Assembly: GCA_036231565.1 (NCBI GenBank)
Contig: JAZAHA010000048.1
Location: 1 to 64,000 of the forward strand
From: Maricaulis sp036231565
GTDB lineage: Bacteria > Pseudomonadota > Alphaproteobacteria > Caulobacterales > Maricaulaceae
Direction of reading: 5' to 3'
DNA length: 64,000 nt
The notes under the pieces are model-generated. The model saw only the letters and a list, made by a program, of their open reading frames with translations. It had not been told where the DNA came from and ran no database searches. The stretch's first letter is position 1. Each line of letters starts with the position of its first letter. This document shows positions 41,363 through 49,846 of the stretch, piece by piece. The translations under genes were made by a program, and so were the position numbers.

Positions 41363-41819
41363 TCTTTCATATCGAAAACGGGCAGCGATTCCTCATAATC
41401 TGTTGCATCGCCCAATGCGCGGAGTGGACGGCCATTCTCGGCCCGCATTGCCTTGTGTCAGCAACAGATCAGCCCGAAAACTCGACCTGAAACAGTACGA
41501 TGCAACGCGCCCCAGCCTTCGATGCAACTCGCCTCGTGCGTTCGGGTGCGTGGATGAAATTGGTTAAATGGGCTTTGAACACGCTATACTTAGCGTTTGA
41601 AGGGGCCTCGAAGCCATTCGAACGGATTTTGAACCCATCGCCCCTGCCTGGGCCTAGGTTGCACGATTTCCCGAAATTGCGCCAAACTGCGCGTCATGCT
41701 GAAATCCCGCTTCTTCTTGCGTGATCCCGCGGCAACCCGCTGTTTTTGCGTCAATTATCGCCTCAATCCCGAGGTCCCCGGATATTCCCGGCATTTGCCA
41801 TACCGCGTGTCACCGTACA
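41363..41819. promoter_or_regulatory. Phage left end, noncoding, with transposase-site repeats
   Basis: These 457 bp hold no gene. The terminal site L1 (41792-41807) is CGCGGTATGGCAAATG on the minus strand, 12 nt from the end. A looser match lies at about 41723-41742, and another, CGCAGTTTGGCGCAATTT-like, at 41672-41693. An inverted repeat ACGCTA-TACT-TAGCGT lies at 41581-41596. CGATGCAAC occurs at 41498-41506 and 41520-41528 (22-bp spacing) and inverted at 41402-41410. Together they look like MuA sites plus a regulatory region; pac may also lie here. Confidence 0.7.
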
Positions 41820-41824
41820 CACCC
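41820..41824. repeat. 5-bp target-site duplication, phage left end
   Basis: CACCC follows the terminal ACA of the prophage and is identical to 6205-6209. One copy would remain in the uninterrupted host sequence. Confidence 0.9.
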
Positions 41825-41912
41825 ATCCGCAGCTGCCGGGCTGACAATGCCGTGCGCTTGCCCGTAAAACGCTCTAAACGCGACAGGCGTGCTCAACACC
41901 AGCGGATCCACG

Positions 41913-44903
41913 ATGGAAAAGACCTTCAACCCTGCCCAAGCCGAGGCCTCGATCTACGAAGCCTGGGAATCGTCCGGCGCCTTCCAGCCGAAGGACGATC
42001 CGAACGCGCAGCCTTTCTCGATCGTGATCCCGCCACCCAATGTCACCGGGCGTCTGCATATCGGTCACGCGCTGAACGATACGCTGCAGGACGTGCTGGT
42101 GCGCTACAAGCGTATGCTGGGCTGTTCCGTGCTGTGGCAGCCGGGCACCGACCATGCGGGTATCGCCACGCAGATGGTGGTCGAGCGCCAGCTGGCGGCC
42201 GAGGGCAATGTGTCCCGCCGCGAAATGGGGCGCGAAGCCTTCCTCAAGCGCGTGTGGGAGTGGAAGGAAGAGAGCGGCGGCCAGATCCAGCAGCAGATCC
42301 GGCGCCTGGGCGCATCGTGCGACTGGTCGCGCGAACGCTTCACCCTGGATGACGGTCTGTCCGCGGCCGTGCTGAAAGTCTTCGTCGAGCTCTACGAACA
42401 GGACCTGATCTATCGCGGCAAGCGGCTGGTGAACTGGGATCCCAAGTTCGAGACCGCCATCTCCGACCTCGAAGTGGAGAATGTCGAGGTCGACGGTCAC
42501 ATGTGGCACTTCAAGTATCCGCTCGCCGATGGCAAGACCTACACCTATGTCGAGAAGGATGCGGACGGGAATGTCGTGCTGGAAGAAGAGCGCGACTATA
42601 TCTCCATCGCCACGACACGCCCGGAAACCATGCTGGGCGACGGCGCGGTCGCCGTGCATCCGGACGATGAGCGTTATGCGTCCATCGTCGGCGCGCTGTG
42701 CGAGATCCCGGTCGGGCCGAAGGAACACCGCCGCCTGATCTCGATCATCACCGACGAATACCCCGATCCGGAATTCGGCTCCGGTGCGGTGAAGATCACC
42801 GGCGCCCACGATTTCAACGATTACGAAGTCGCCAAGCGGAACAATATCCCGCTCTACCGGCTGATGGACATGCAGGCCGCGATGCGGTCGGACGGCGCGC
42901 CCTATGCCGAGTGCGTGGCGCAGGCGATGGCCATCGCCAGGGGCGGCGAGATGCCCGGTGAGGCCGAGGTCGATGCGATCAATCTCGTGCCGGAGGAGTA
43001 TCGCGGTCTCGACCGGTTCGAGGCCCGCAAGCGCGTGGTCGAGGCGATCACTGCGGAAGGCCTGGCTGTCACCGTCAAGGATGACGAGGGCAATGACATC
43101 CCGCTGGTCGAGAACAAGAAGATCCAGCAGCCCTTCGGCGACCGTTCCCATGTCGTGATCGAGCCGATGCTGACCGACCAGTGGTTCGTGAAGGCGGATG
43201 TGCTGGCCAAGGACGCGATCGCCGCCGTCGAGGACGGGCGCACGACTTTCCATCCGAAGAATTGGGAAAAGACCTATTTCGAATGGATGCGCAACATCCA
43301 GCCCTGGTGCGTCTCGCGCCAGCTGTGGTGGGGGCATCGGATTCCGGCCTGGTACGGACCCAGCCTTGAAGGCCTGGCCGATCCCGCAGAGTTCGACGAG
43401 AACCCGGCGAGTCGCGCTGAAGCGGTCTTCGTCGCCGAAAATCGCGCAGACCTGGAGCAGCAGCTTCGCGCGTACTACGACGCGGTTCTGCATGCCGGGT
43501 ACGGTCTAGAGATCGTGGAATCCCGCGAGGAGGCCGTGGCGCGCCATGAGAGCAAGAACTACGATCCCAGTATTCTCGTCTACCAGGACGAGGATGTCCT
43601 CGACACCTGGTTCTCCTCTGCGCTGTGGCCCTTCTCCACGCTGGGCTGGCCGGAGGATACGGCCGAGCTGGAGCGCTTCTATCCGACCTCGGTTCTCGTC
43701 ACGGCCTTCGACATCATCTTCTTCTGGGTCGCCCGCATGATGATGCAGGGGCTGCACTTCATGAAGGATGCAGAGGGCCAGCCGCAAGTCCCCTTCAAGG
43801 ACGTCTACATCCACGCCCTCGTCCGCGACGAGAAGGGCCAGAAGATGTCCAAGTCCAAGGGCAATGTGATCGACCCCTTGGAACTGATCGACGAATACGG
43901 CGCCGACGCGGTGCGTTTCTCGCTGGCCGCCCAGGCCGGGCAGGGCCGCGATATCCGCATGTCGAAGGAGCGCGTCGAGGGCTACCGGAATTTCGGCACC
44001 AAGCTGTGGAATGCCGCGCGCTTCTGCGAGATGAACGAGTGCCGTCCGGTGGCGGACTTCGATCCGAAATCGGTCGAGCAGACGGTCAACAAGTGGATCC
44101 TGTCCGAGGCTGCACGTGCGGTCGAGGCGATCAATGCCGGGCTCGACGGCTACCGCTTCAACGAGGCGGCGGCTGCGGCCTATAAATTCGTCTGGAACGT
44201 GTTCTGCGACTGGCACCTGGAATTCGCCAAGCCGCTGTTCAACGGCGATGACGAGGCGGCCAAGGCCGAGACGCGGGCGACGACCGCCTATGTGCTCGAC
44301 CAGGCGCTGAAAATGCTCCACCCCTTCATGCCCTTCGTCACCGAGGCGCTGTGGCAGGAAACGGGCACGCGCGACACCCAGCTGATCGTCGCCGACTGGC
44401 CGGTGCTGGACGGGCTCGACGATGCAGCAGCCACGGCCGAAATGGGCTGGCTGATCGATCTCATCACCGATATCCGCCGCCTGCGGGCCGAGATGAATGT
44501 GCCGGCCGGCGCCCAGGTGCCGCTGATCGCCGTCGGCGCCAGTGCCGAGACGCAGGCCCGGCTGGAGCGCCATGAAGCGCTGATCAAGCGCATGGCGCGC
44601 CTGGCCGATATCGGCGTGTCCGACAGCGTGCCGCCGGCCTCGGCGCAGACCGTGCTGGGCGAGGCCACGCTGGCCCTGCCGCTGGAAGGTGTCATCGATT
44701 TCGCCGCCGAGCGCGAGCGCCTCTCCAGGGAAGTCGCCAAGCTGGACGGCGAGATCGGCCGGCTGGAGAAGAAGCTGGGCAATGAGAAATTCGTTGCCAA
44801 TGCGCCGGCCGATGTCGTTGCCGAACAGCGTGAGAAACTGGTCGATTATTCCACGCAGAAAGCCAAGCTGGCCGAGGCGCTGGAGCGCCTGCAGGAGGCC
44901 TGA
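41913..44903 (+). CDS. valS: Valyl-tRNA synthetase
   Basis: This 996-residue class I synthetase charges tRNA-Val. It contains PPPNVTGRLHIGHALNDTLQ (HIGH motif), a CP1 editing domain with TTRPETMLGDGAVAVHPDD (about 230-250), and KGQKMSKSKGNVIDPLELID (KMSKS motif). The anticodon-binding domain follows, and a C-terminal coiled-coil arm (about 930-996, ERERLSREVAKLDGEIGRLE) contacts the tRNA. ATG 41913 matches the family start; a GTG at 41889 is an alternative. The prophage ends 93 bp upstream of this start, so expression depends on a promoter in that remnant or in the phage end. Confidence 0.96.
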   Translation: MEKTFNPAQAEASIYEAWESSGAFQPKDDPNAQPFSIVIPPPNVTGRLHIGHALNDTLQDVLVRYKRMLGCSVLWQPGTDHAGIATQMVVERQLAAEGNVSRREMGREAFLKRVWEWKEESGGQIQQQIRRLGASCDWSRERFTLDDGLSAAVLKVFVELYEQDLIYRGKRLVNWDPKFETAISDLEVENVEVDGHMWHFKYPLADGKTYTYVEKDADGNVVLEEERDYISIATTRPETMLGDGAVAVHPDDERYASIVGALCEIPVGPKEHRRLISIITDEYPDPEFGSGAVKITGAHDFNDYEVAKRNNIPLYRLMDMQAAMRSDGAPYAECVAQAMAIARGGEMPGEAEVDAINLVPEEYRGLDRFEARKRVVEAITAEGLAVTVKDDEGNDIPLVENKKIQQPFGDRSHVVIEPMLTDQWFVKADVLAKDAIAAVEDGRTTFHPKNWEKTYFEWMRNIQPWCVSRQLWWGHRIPAWYGPSLEGLADPAEFDENPASRAEAVFVAENRADLEQQLRAYYDAVLHAGYGLEIVESREEAVARHESKNYDPSILVYQDEDVLDTWFSSALWPFSTLGWPEDTAELERFYPTSVLVTAFDIIFFWVARMMMQGLHFMKDAEGQPQVPFKDVYIHALVRDEKGQKMSKSKGNVIDPLELIDEYGADAVRFSLAAQAGQGRDIRMSKERVEGYRNFGTKLWNAARFCEMNECRPVADFDPKSVEQTVNKWILSEAARAVEAINAGLDGYRFNEAAAAAYKFVWNVFCDWHLEFAKPLFNGDDEAAKAETRATTAYVLDQALKMLHPFMPFVTEALWQETGTRDTQLIVADWPVLDGLDDAAATAEMGWLIDLITDIRRLRAEMNVPAGAQVPLIAVGASAETQARLERHEALIKRMARLADIGVSDSVPPASAQTVLGEATLALPLEGVIDFAAERERLSREVAKLDGEIGRLEKKLGNEKFVANAPADVVAEQREKLVDYSTQKAKLAEALERLQEA

Positions 44904-45889
44904 TGGACCAGCGCTGGGACGATCTGTGGACAAATACGCTCAAACCCTGGCTCGACGAGCTGGAGATCGAGCGCAAGAAGGCATTGCGGCACCGGCTCTA
45001 CTGCCTGGCAGGCGGCTTTGCCGCCGGCTTTGCGGTCGGTGGATTGCTGTATCTGTGGGCCGGCGACGGGGTGTTCTTCTTCTTCGGCCTGCTTGTCAGC
45101 ACGGTGATCGGCGGGGTCGTCGGCAATCAGCGTGTGGCCCGTCTGGCCAAGAAGGTGAAGACAAGGCTCAATACCGCCGTCGCCGAGGCGCTGGACCTGT
45201 CCTACATGGAAAAGCCGGCCGAACCGGCGCGTTTCCAGACCCTGCGCGACTATGACCTGCTGCCATCCTATAACCGCCGCCATTTCGAGGATTATTTCTC
45301 CGGCGAACGGCAGGGCTGCGATTTCGAGCTCTACGAAGCGCATCTGGAACAGCGCCGCCGGTCCAACAAGCGCACCTATTATGTCACCGTCTTCCGCGGT
45401 GTGATCATCCGCATCACCTTCCCCCGCAAGGTCGAGGGCGTGACCGTGATCACCCGCGACAATGGCTGGTTCAACGGGCTGGCGGCGCTGGGTCGGTCGA
45501 TGGGCGGGCATGACCTGAAACGGATCGGCCTCGTCGATCCCAAGTTCGAGCGCATTTTCGAGGTCTATGGCGACGACCAGGTGCTGGCGCGCTACATGCT
45601 GACCCCGTCCTTCATGGAGCGCCTGTTGAAGCTGGAAGAAGACCTGCGCGGCAAGCGCGTGCGCGCCATGTTCGATGCGCACAGCGGCGAGGGCGAGCTG
45701 CTGATTGCGGCCGAGACGGGCAATCTGTTCGAGATCGGCTCGATGAGCAAACCGCTCGCCGATCAGTCACGGGTGCAGGCCCTGGTGGGTGAACTGACCC
45801 AGGTGCTCGGCCTGATCGACCTCCTGGTCCGCCCCGCCAGCGCCGGCGAGCCGAGCCTGGTGGAAGACACGCCGGAAGCGCAGGCCTGA
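44903..45889 (+). CDS. DUF3137 membrane protein
   Basis: This 328-residue protein has an N-terminal cytoplasmic helix (about 1-30), two transmembrane segments (about 34-50 and 55-72, YCLAGGFAAGFAVGGLLYLW), and a long soluble region of DUF3137 type (FEDYFSGERQGCDFELYEAH, YYVTVFRGVIIRITFPR). The function of the family is unknown. The ATG overlaps the valS stop (TGATG), so translation is coupled; a role with valS need not follow. This pairing with valS is frequent in related genomes as far as I recall. Confidence 0.85.
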   Translation: MDQRWDDLWTNTLKPWLDELEIERKKALRHRLYCLAGGFAAGFAVGGLLYLWAGDGVFFFFGLLVSTVIGGVVGNQRVARLAKKVKTRLNTAVAEALDLSYMEKPAEPARFQTLRDYDLLPSYNRRHFEDYFSGERQGCDFELYEAHLEQRRRSNKRTYYVTVFRGVIIRITFPRKVEGVTVITRDNGWFNGLAALGRSMGGHDLKRIGLVDPKFERIFEVYGDDQVLARYMLTPSFMERLLKLEEDLRGKRVRAMFDAHSGEGELLIAAETGNLFEIGSMSKPLADQSRVQALVGELTQVLGLIDLLVRPASAGEPSLVEDTPEAQA

Positions 45890-45985
45890 CAGCCGCCCGT
45901 GCCGTGTTTAGCGTTTAGGTGACGGAAATATTTCAAAACAACCTAAAATGGTCTAGCCTGCCCTCGCGCAACAGGGAGGGGGCTC

Positions 45986-46806
45986 ATGGCTGTCCCGCAG
46001 GAGTCTGCGTGCCGTAATCGCGGGGAAGGGGACAATTTCATCTTGCTGGTGGCGCTGGATGCCGGTTGGGTGAAGGAATTACGTGCCCGCATTGATGCCG
46101 TGCCGGCGGGACCGGTTCTGAATGCGGGCTGGAGTGCGGCTCACGCGCTGCTACGCGAAAAAAAATCGATACGGTGATCACGCGCTTCCGATCCGGTCTG
46201 ACTGACCGGTCAGCGAACTTTCACACGCTGTGCCGGCAATGCCTGTCTCGTCAGGTTCCCCTGCTGGCGGTGTTTGCCGATGCCGATCATGGCAAGGCCG
46301 GCCTCTTCAGTGCCGGCTTTGCCGACTACATCAGCTACCCCTTTATCGCTCCGGAAATCGAGCGCCGGCTGGCTGCTTGCCACGGGAGGCCGGGCGGTCA
46401 CATGCCATCCGGTCTGACCGAGAAGCCCGTTGAAGGCTTGCGCCTGAACACGGGTTCCGGACTGCCGCCGGACCGGATGCAGGATCTGGTCGACCGGGCC
46501 TGCGACCGGCTGCTTGGTGATATCCAGGCGCCCCTCACGCTCGATGAACTGGCGCATGTGCTCGGTACAAATCGCAATGTGCTCACTCGCGCCTTCAACC
46601 AGGTGCTGGGGTGCTCGACCTTCCAGTGGTTGCGCGGCCAGCGGCTGGCGCGCGCCGCCGAGCTCTTGCGGCACACGGACCTGTCTGTCCAGACCATTGC
46701 GTTCGATGTGGGCTATGGCGAGCCGGCGAATTTTGCGACGGCGTTCCGCCGGGCCCATGGCTGCTCGCCGCGCCAATACCGGCGGAATGTGCGGACTTCA
46801 AAATAA
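45986..46806 (+). CDS. AraC-type regulator with pseudo-receiver domain, split by frameshift at A8 run
   Basis: Two frames make one recognisable protein. The first (45986-46177) encodes DNFILLVALDAGWVKELRAR and WSAAHALLREKK. The second (to 46806) continues with VITRFRSGLTDRSANFHTLC and GFADYISYPFIAPEIERRL. Together they resemble a receiver fold whose phosphoacceptor Asp is missing. A full AraC HTH follows (LTLDELAHVLGTNRNVLTRA, RHTDLSVQTIAFDVGYGEPA). The junction is a run of eight A at 46158-46165; a -1 shift, or nine A, joins the frames as LREKKIDTVITR. It may be programmed slippage, phase variation, a mutation or a sequencing error. A GTG at 46174 could start the second frame alone. Good Shine-Dalgarno before 45986. 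Confidence 0.75.
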
Positions 46807-46943
46807 TGCGTGACGCACGCAAAGGTTGGGTGAGTGCTCGTTGTCTAACTTGCGCGGGCATGCCGAGGGCTGCGTAGGGGTGGCCTCAATCAGGCGAGAA
46901 CCGCTGTCGGGGCGCCCCTTCTTCACGGACCAAGGAGACCAAG

Positions 46944-47939
46944 ATGGCGACCTATTATTTTGAACGCGATACCGGAACACTGAATGCTGGACGAGTGCGC
47001 GAGATCATCGCCCAGGCTGGCAAGGACACCGGTTCACCATCGGACTACAACCCCGGGAACTATTCCTACACCGAGGAAAGCTCGAAAAAAGTCACGGCGA
47101 ACGGGCCTGAGACGATGAAGGTGAACAAGCTGGAGAAGGCGGCGACCGAGCTGGGTTTCAAGACCACTACCGTCACCGTTGTCGAAGGGCTCGACGCCGA
47201 TCGTCATGCTCTGACCGCGTCCGCCTCGGCGCTGGCCGCAACCGATTATGGTGTCCAGATCACGATGGATCAGGCCACGGTGACTGCCCTGGCCAGCGGG
47301 AATTACTCGCTCTACGGCTTCAAGGCAGTGCAGACGACGGTTGGTGGCGGCATGCCTCTGGTCTGGTTCAAGTCGACCTCCTATGGCCTCACCACCGATG
47401 TGAACTGGCAGATCCAGTTCGAGGCCTACACCTCCCAGTCCCAGATCATTCCGGGCGGACAGATTACCGGCCTCAACTCCTATCCGGCGACGCTGGGCCA
47501 GCAGCTGGTGGTCGACTCGCCCCAGGGCACCGGCACGATCCAGCAGGGCACGCCTGGCAATATCGCGGTGATGAACCAGACCTCGAACCCGTTCACCTGC
47601 GGCATTTCCGAGGTCGTGAACGGCACGGCTGAACCGCTGTGCGCTTTCCCGCTTTACGGCAACGGGCTGGACGCGATGGTGCCGATCGAGAAGGTGATGC
47701 TGACCTTCGCCACCAAGCAGGTGAATACCGGCACGGTGATCGAACGCGCCTACAGCCAGAGCATCCTGGTCGACCTGACCTCGGCGACCCAGCGCGCCGT
47801 ATCCTTCGATATCAACAAGGGCTGGTCGTGGGGCGGTTATGGCTGGGGCCAGGCAATCCCCGCCAATCAGAATGTCGTGCCGATCCTGATCGAGGATGGT
47901 GCGAGCTATCGCAGCGGTGCCCGCACCCTTCTCGGGTAG
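46944..47939 (+). CDS. Uncharacterised protein, member of a tandem paralogous pair (long form)
   Basis: I do not recognise this 331-residue protein. No signal peptide or membrane segment is visible. The N-terminal 85 residues (ATYYFERDTGTLNAGRVREI, then a Lys/Glu-rich part) are unique. Residues about 103-303 are beta-rich and align with the downstream gene, ending in RAVSFDINKGWSWGGYGWGQ. Shared landmarks are GxYxLYxxxAV, SNPF/KTPF, a single FPLYG/APLYG, and GWSWGxYxWGQ. Such all-beta repeated architecture would suit a secreted, surface or inclusion-type protein, but that is speculation. A GGAGACC box precedes the ATG. Confidence 0.6.
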   Translation: MATYYFERDTGTLNAGRVREIIAQAGKDTGSPSDYNPGNYSYTEESSKKVTANGPETMKVNKLEKAATELGFKTTTVTVVEGLDADRHALTASASALAATDYGVQITMDQATVTALASGNYSLYGFKAVQTTVGGGMPLVWFKSTSYGLTTDVNWQIQFEAYTSQSQIIPGGQITGLNSYPATLGQQLVVDSPQGTGTIQQGTPGNIAVMNQTSNPFTCGISEVVNGTAEPLCAFPLYGNGLDAMVPIEKVMLTFATKQVNTGTVIERAYSQSILVDLTSATQRAVSFDINKGWSWGGYGWGQAIPANQNVVPILIEDGASYRSGARTLLG

Positions 47940-47950
47940 CGATCCTGCGC

Positions 47951-47983
47951 GGACCGTTGCGGCTCCCCCCGCTGCAACGGTCC
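47951..47983. other. Perfect 10-bp stem hairpin between the two paralogues
   Basis: GGACCGTTGC (47951-47960) and GCAACGGTCC (47974-47983) pair across a 13-nt loop just after the first gene stop. No T-tract follows. It may stabilise or attenuate the dicistronic message. Confidence 0.55.
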
Positions 47984-48015
47984 CGCTTGCCCTTGCGCCA
48001 GGAGGAAAGCGCACG

Positions 48016-48729
48016 ATGACCGCATCTGTCCCCGGACCCGTTGTCATTACCCTGGACAGCGCGACCCAGGCCGCGCTGACGAATGGCGGTTACGCCCTGT
48101 ATGCCAGCTGCGCCGTGAAGATCGACAATACAGCGGCCCTGCCGACGATCTGGCATGTCGAACGGGTGCTCACCGAGACGATCACGCTCGCGCTCGCGAC
48201 GGATGTCCAGGCCTACACCTCGACGACGGCGATCGCTTCGGGAAAGACGATATCGGTCGGCAACAGTACAGCGATCGACCTGGGGCAGACCTGGCAGGTC
48301 GCCTCGGGTGGAAGCGGGCCGGTCAAGCAGGCGGGGCCTGCCGACAAGATGACGGTCGAGAACACGTCGAAAACCCCTTTTACGGCAGGACTCTCTCGGT
48401 GCGTTGATGGCGATACCGATTTCACACCGGTCTTTGCGGCACCGCTTTACGGGCTGCAATCGAATGGCGCAGCGCCGGTCTCCCAGATCGTGCTGCAATT
48501 CTCGACGGCGCGGCAGTCGGCGGGTTCCGTCATGTCGCTCTCGACCGCACGGATGCAGGCTCATGCCCAGATCAGCGCAGGGCAATATCTGTCCGTCCAG
48601 CTGGCAGATGGCGCCGCGCGCCAGGTCAGCTTCGATATCAATACGGGCTGGAGCTGGGGCGACTATACCTGGGGCCAGGTGCTCACCGGACAAGCTGCCG
48701 TCCTCAACGCGCTCATCCAGCCTGAATAG
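48016..48729 (+). CDS. Uncharacterised protein, paralogue of upstream gene (short form)
   Basis: This 237-residue protein is a diverged copy of residues 103-303 of the upstream gene, without its N-terminal extension. It has GGYALYASCAVKIDNTAALP, LATDVQAYTSTTAIASGKTI, KTPFTAGLSRCVDGDTDFTP, AAPLYG, and ends RQVSFDINTGWSWGDYTWGQ before a 17-residue tail. It is predicted all-beta with many Thr/Ser, and no export signal is visible. ATG 48016 has GGAGG 10 nt upstream. The gene ends 17 bp inside the converging selU 3' end. The function is unknown. Confidence 0.65.
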   Translation: MTASVPGPVVITLDSATQAALTNGGYALYASCAVKIDNTAALPTIWHVERVLTETITLALATDVQAYTSTTAIASGKTISVGNSTAIDLGQTWQVASGGSGPVKQAGPADKMTVENTSKTPFTAGLSRCVDGDTDFTPVFAAPLYGLQSNGAAPVSQIVLQFSTARQSAGSVMSLSTARMQAHAQISAGQYLSVQLADGAARQVSFDINTGWSWGDYTWGQVLTGQAAVLNALIQPE

Positions 48730-49792
48730 GCGCCATCGCGGCGGCTATCGAGACGATCTGCCCGGCTGCCGCCGCGATCCCGTCTTCATCCAGGCGCGGG
48801 ATTTCGATGGTGCGATCGCCGCCGCGTTGTGTCCCGCGCTTGCGGGCACGGTTATAGGCGGGGTCGTAGTGCTGCGTGACTAGCGCCCGGGCGAGGGTGT
48901 GCCATTCGCCGGCCTGGGCGAGTGCCCGCCATTCGGCGATACGGGACTTGGCGTGAAAGGGTTTGAGCCCCTCGAAGGCCGCTTCCAGCTTGTCTGCATC
49001 CGCCAGGAGGTCCGGATAGGCTTGCACCAGATAACGGGCGCGCTCGTCGATCGGAACAGCGACGGTGATGCTCGGCGCGGCCTGCATGGCCTCCCACAAG
49101 CGGGGTGGAACACGGCGGTGTCCGACCTGGCGCGACTCGGCTTCCACGAAGACCGGGCGTGACGGGTCCATGCGGCGCAGCCGTTGATGGAGGCCCGTTT
49201 CGAAGGCTTTCTGGCCGGGCTGGGGCATGCCGGAGAAATCGCCGAAGATCGAGCCGCGATGGTGCGCCAGGCCTTCCAGATCGATGATCTGTTCGCCCTG
49301 TGCGGCAAGCGCGTGCAGCAGGGCTGTCTTGCCGGTGCCGGTCTGGCCGTCGATCAGCACGACGTACGGGACATTGCCGGTCTCCAGCGCCGCAACGACC
49401 TGGCGCCGCCAGGTGCGGTAGCCGCCTTCGACCAGCGTTGCCTTCCAGCCCACCGAAGCCAGCACCAGCCCCATGGATTGCGACCGCATACCGCCGCGCC
49501 AGCAATAGATCAGCGGTTTGAAGTCCTTGGGCCTGTCTGCCAGTGCTGTTTCCAGGTGCCGGGCGATATTGCGCGAGACCAGGGCCGCGCCCATGCGCCG
49601 CGCCTCGAAGGCGGAGACCTGGGTGTAGTGTGTGCCGACGCGGGCACGTTCTTCATCGTCCAGAACCGGCAGGTTGATGGCGCCGGGCAGGTGGTCTTCG
49701 GCAAACTCGGACGGGGAACGCACATCGATAATGATATCGAAGCGTTCCAATTCCTCCGCCGATAGGTCATCTGTGTAGGCAAGGCGCGGCAT
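48713..49792 (-). CDS. selU: tRNA 2-selenouridine synthase
   Basis: This 359-residue enzyme (also MnmH/YbbB) replaces sulfur by selenium at the wobble 2-thiouridine of tRNAs for Lys, Glu and Gln. The N-terminal rhodanese domain carries KPLIYCWRGGMRSQSMGLVL, with the CWRGG active-site loop. The C-terminal domain has the P-loop VLIDGQTGTGKTALLHALAA and RGSIFGDFSGMPQPGQKAFE. It uses selenophosphate from SelD, encoded by the divergent neighbour 54 bp away. Its 3' end overlaps the short paralogue gene by 17 bp on the opposite strand. Confidence 0.95.
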   Translation of the reverse strand: MPRLAYTDDLSAEELERFDIIIDVRSPSEFAEDHLPGAINLPVLDDEERARVGTHYTQVSAFEARRMGAALVSRNIARHLETALADRPKDFKPLIYCWRGGMRSQSMGLVLASVGWKATLVEGGYRTWRRQVVAALETGNVPYVVLIDGQTGTGKTALLHALAAQGEQIIDLEGLAHHRGSIFGDFSGMPQPGQKAFETGLHQRLRRMDPSRPVFVEAESRQVGHRRVPPRLWEAMQAAPSITVAVPIDERARYLVQAYPDLLADADKLEAAFEGLKPFHAKSRIAEWRALAQAGEWHTLARALVTQHYDPAYNRARKRGTQRGGDRTIEIPRLDEDGIAAAAGQIVSIAAAMAPIQAG

Positions 49793-49846
49793 GCGGCGTC
49801 GGTCCCCCGTTCGGGGGCCAGATTAGCGAAAACGGAGCGGTTCGGG

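Larger units (their letters stand above)
6210..41819 (-). mobile_element. Complete Mu-like transposable siphovirus prophage, 35.6 kb
   Basis: The element is bounded by inverted TGTA termini, each with a CGCGGT(A/T)TGGCA site 12 nt inside, and by a perfect CACCC target duplication. It encodes a repressor, Ner, MuA and MuB homologues, GemA and Mor (Mu-type replication and regulation), and then an HK97/lambda-type head and long non-contractile tail module, lysis genes and spanins. The phage left end is at 41819 and nearly all genes run on the minus strand. No integrase is present or needed. No frameshifted or truncated core gene is visible apart from the expected chaperone frameshift, so it looks functional. 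Confidence 0.95.

Noticed and set aside
41874..43493. 539-codon minus-strand frame opposite valS, and a similar one at 43506-44933
   Set aside because: Both are antisense shadows of valS, which has all synthetase motifs.
46174..46806. AraC half as an independent, normal gene
   Set aside because: The N-terminal 60 residues of this frame complete the receiver-like fold begun in the upstream frame, so a joined protein is the better explanation; independent initiation is kept only as a possibility.
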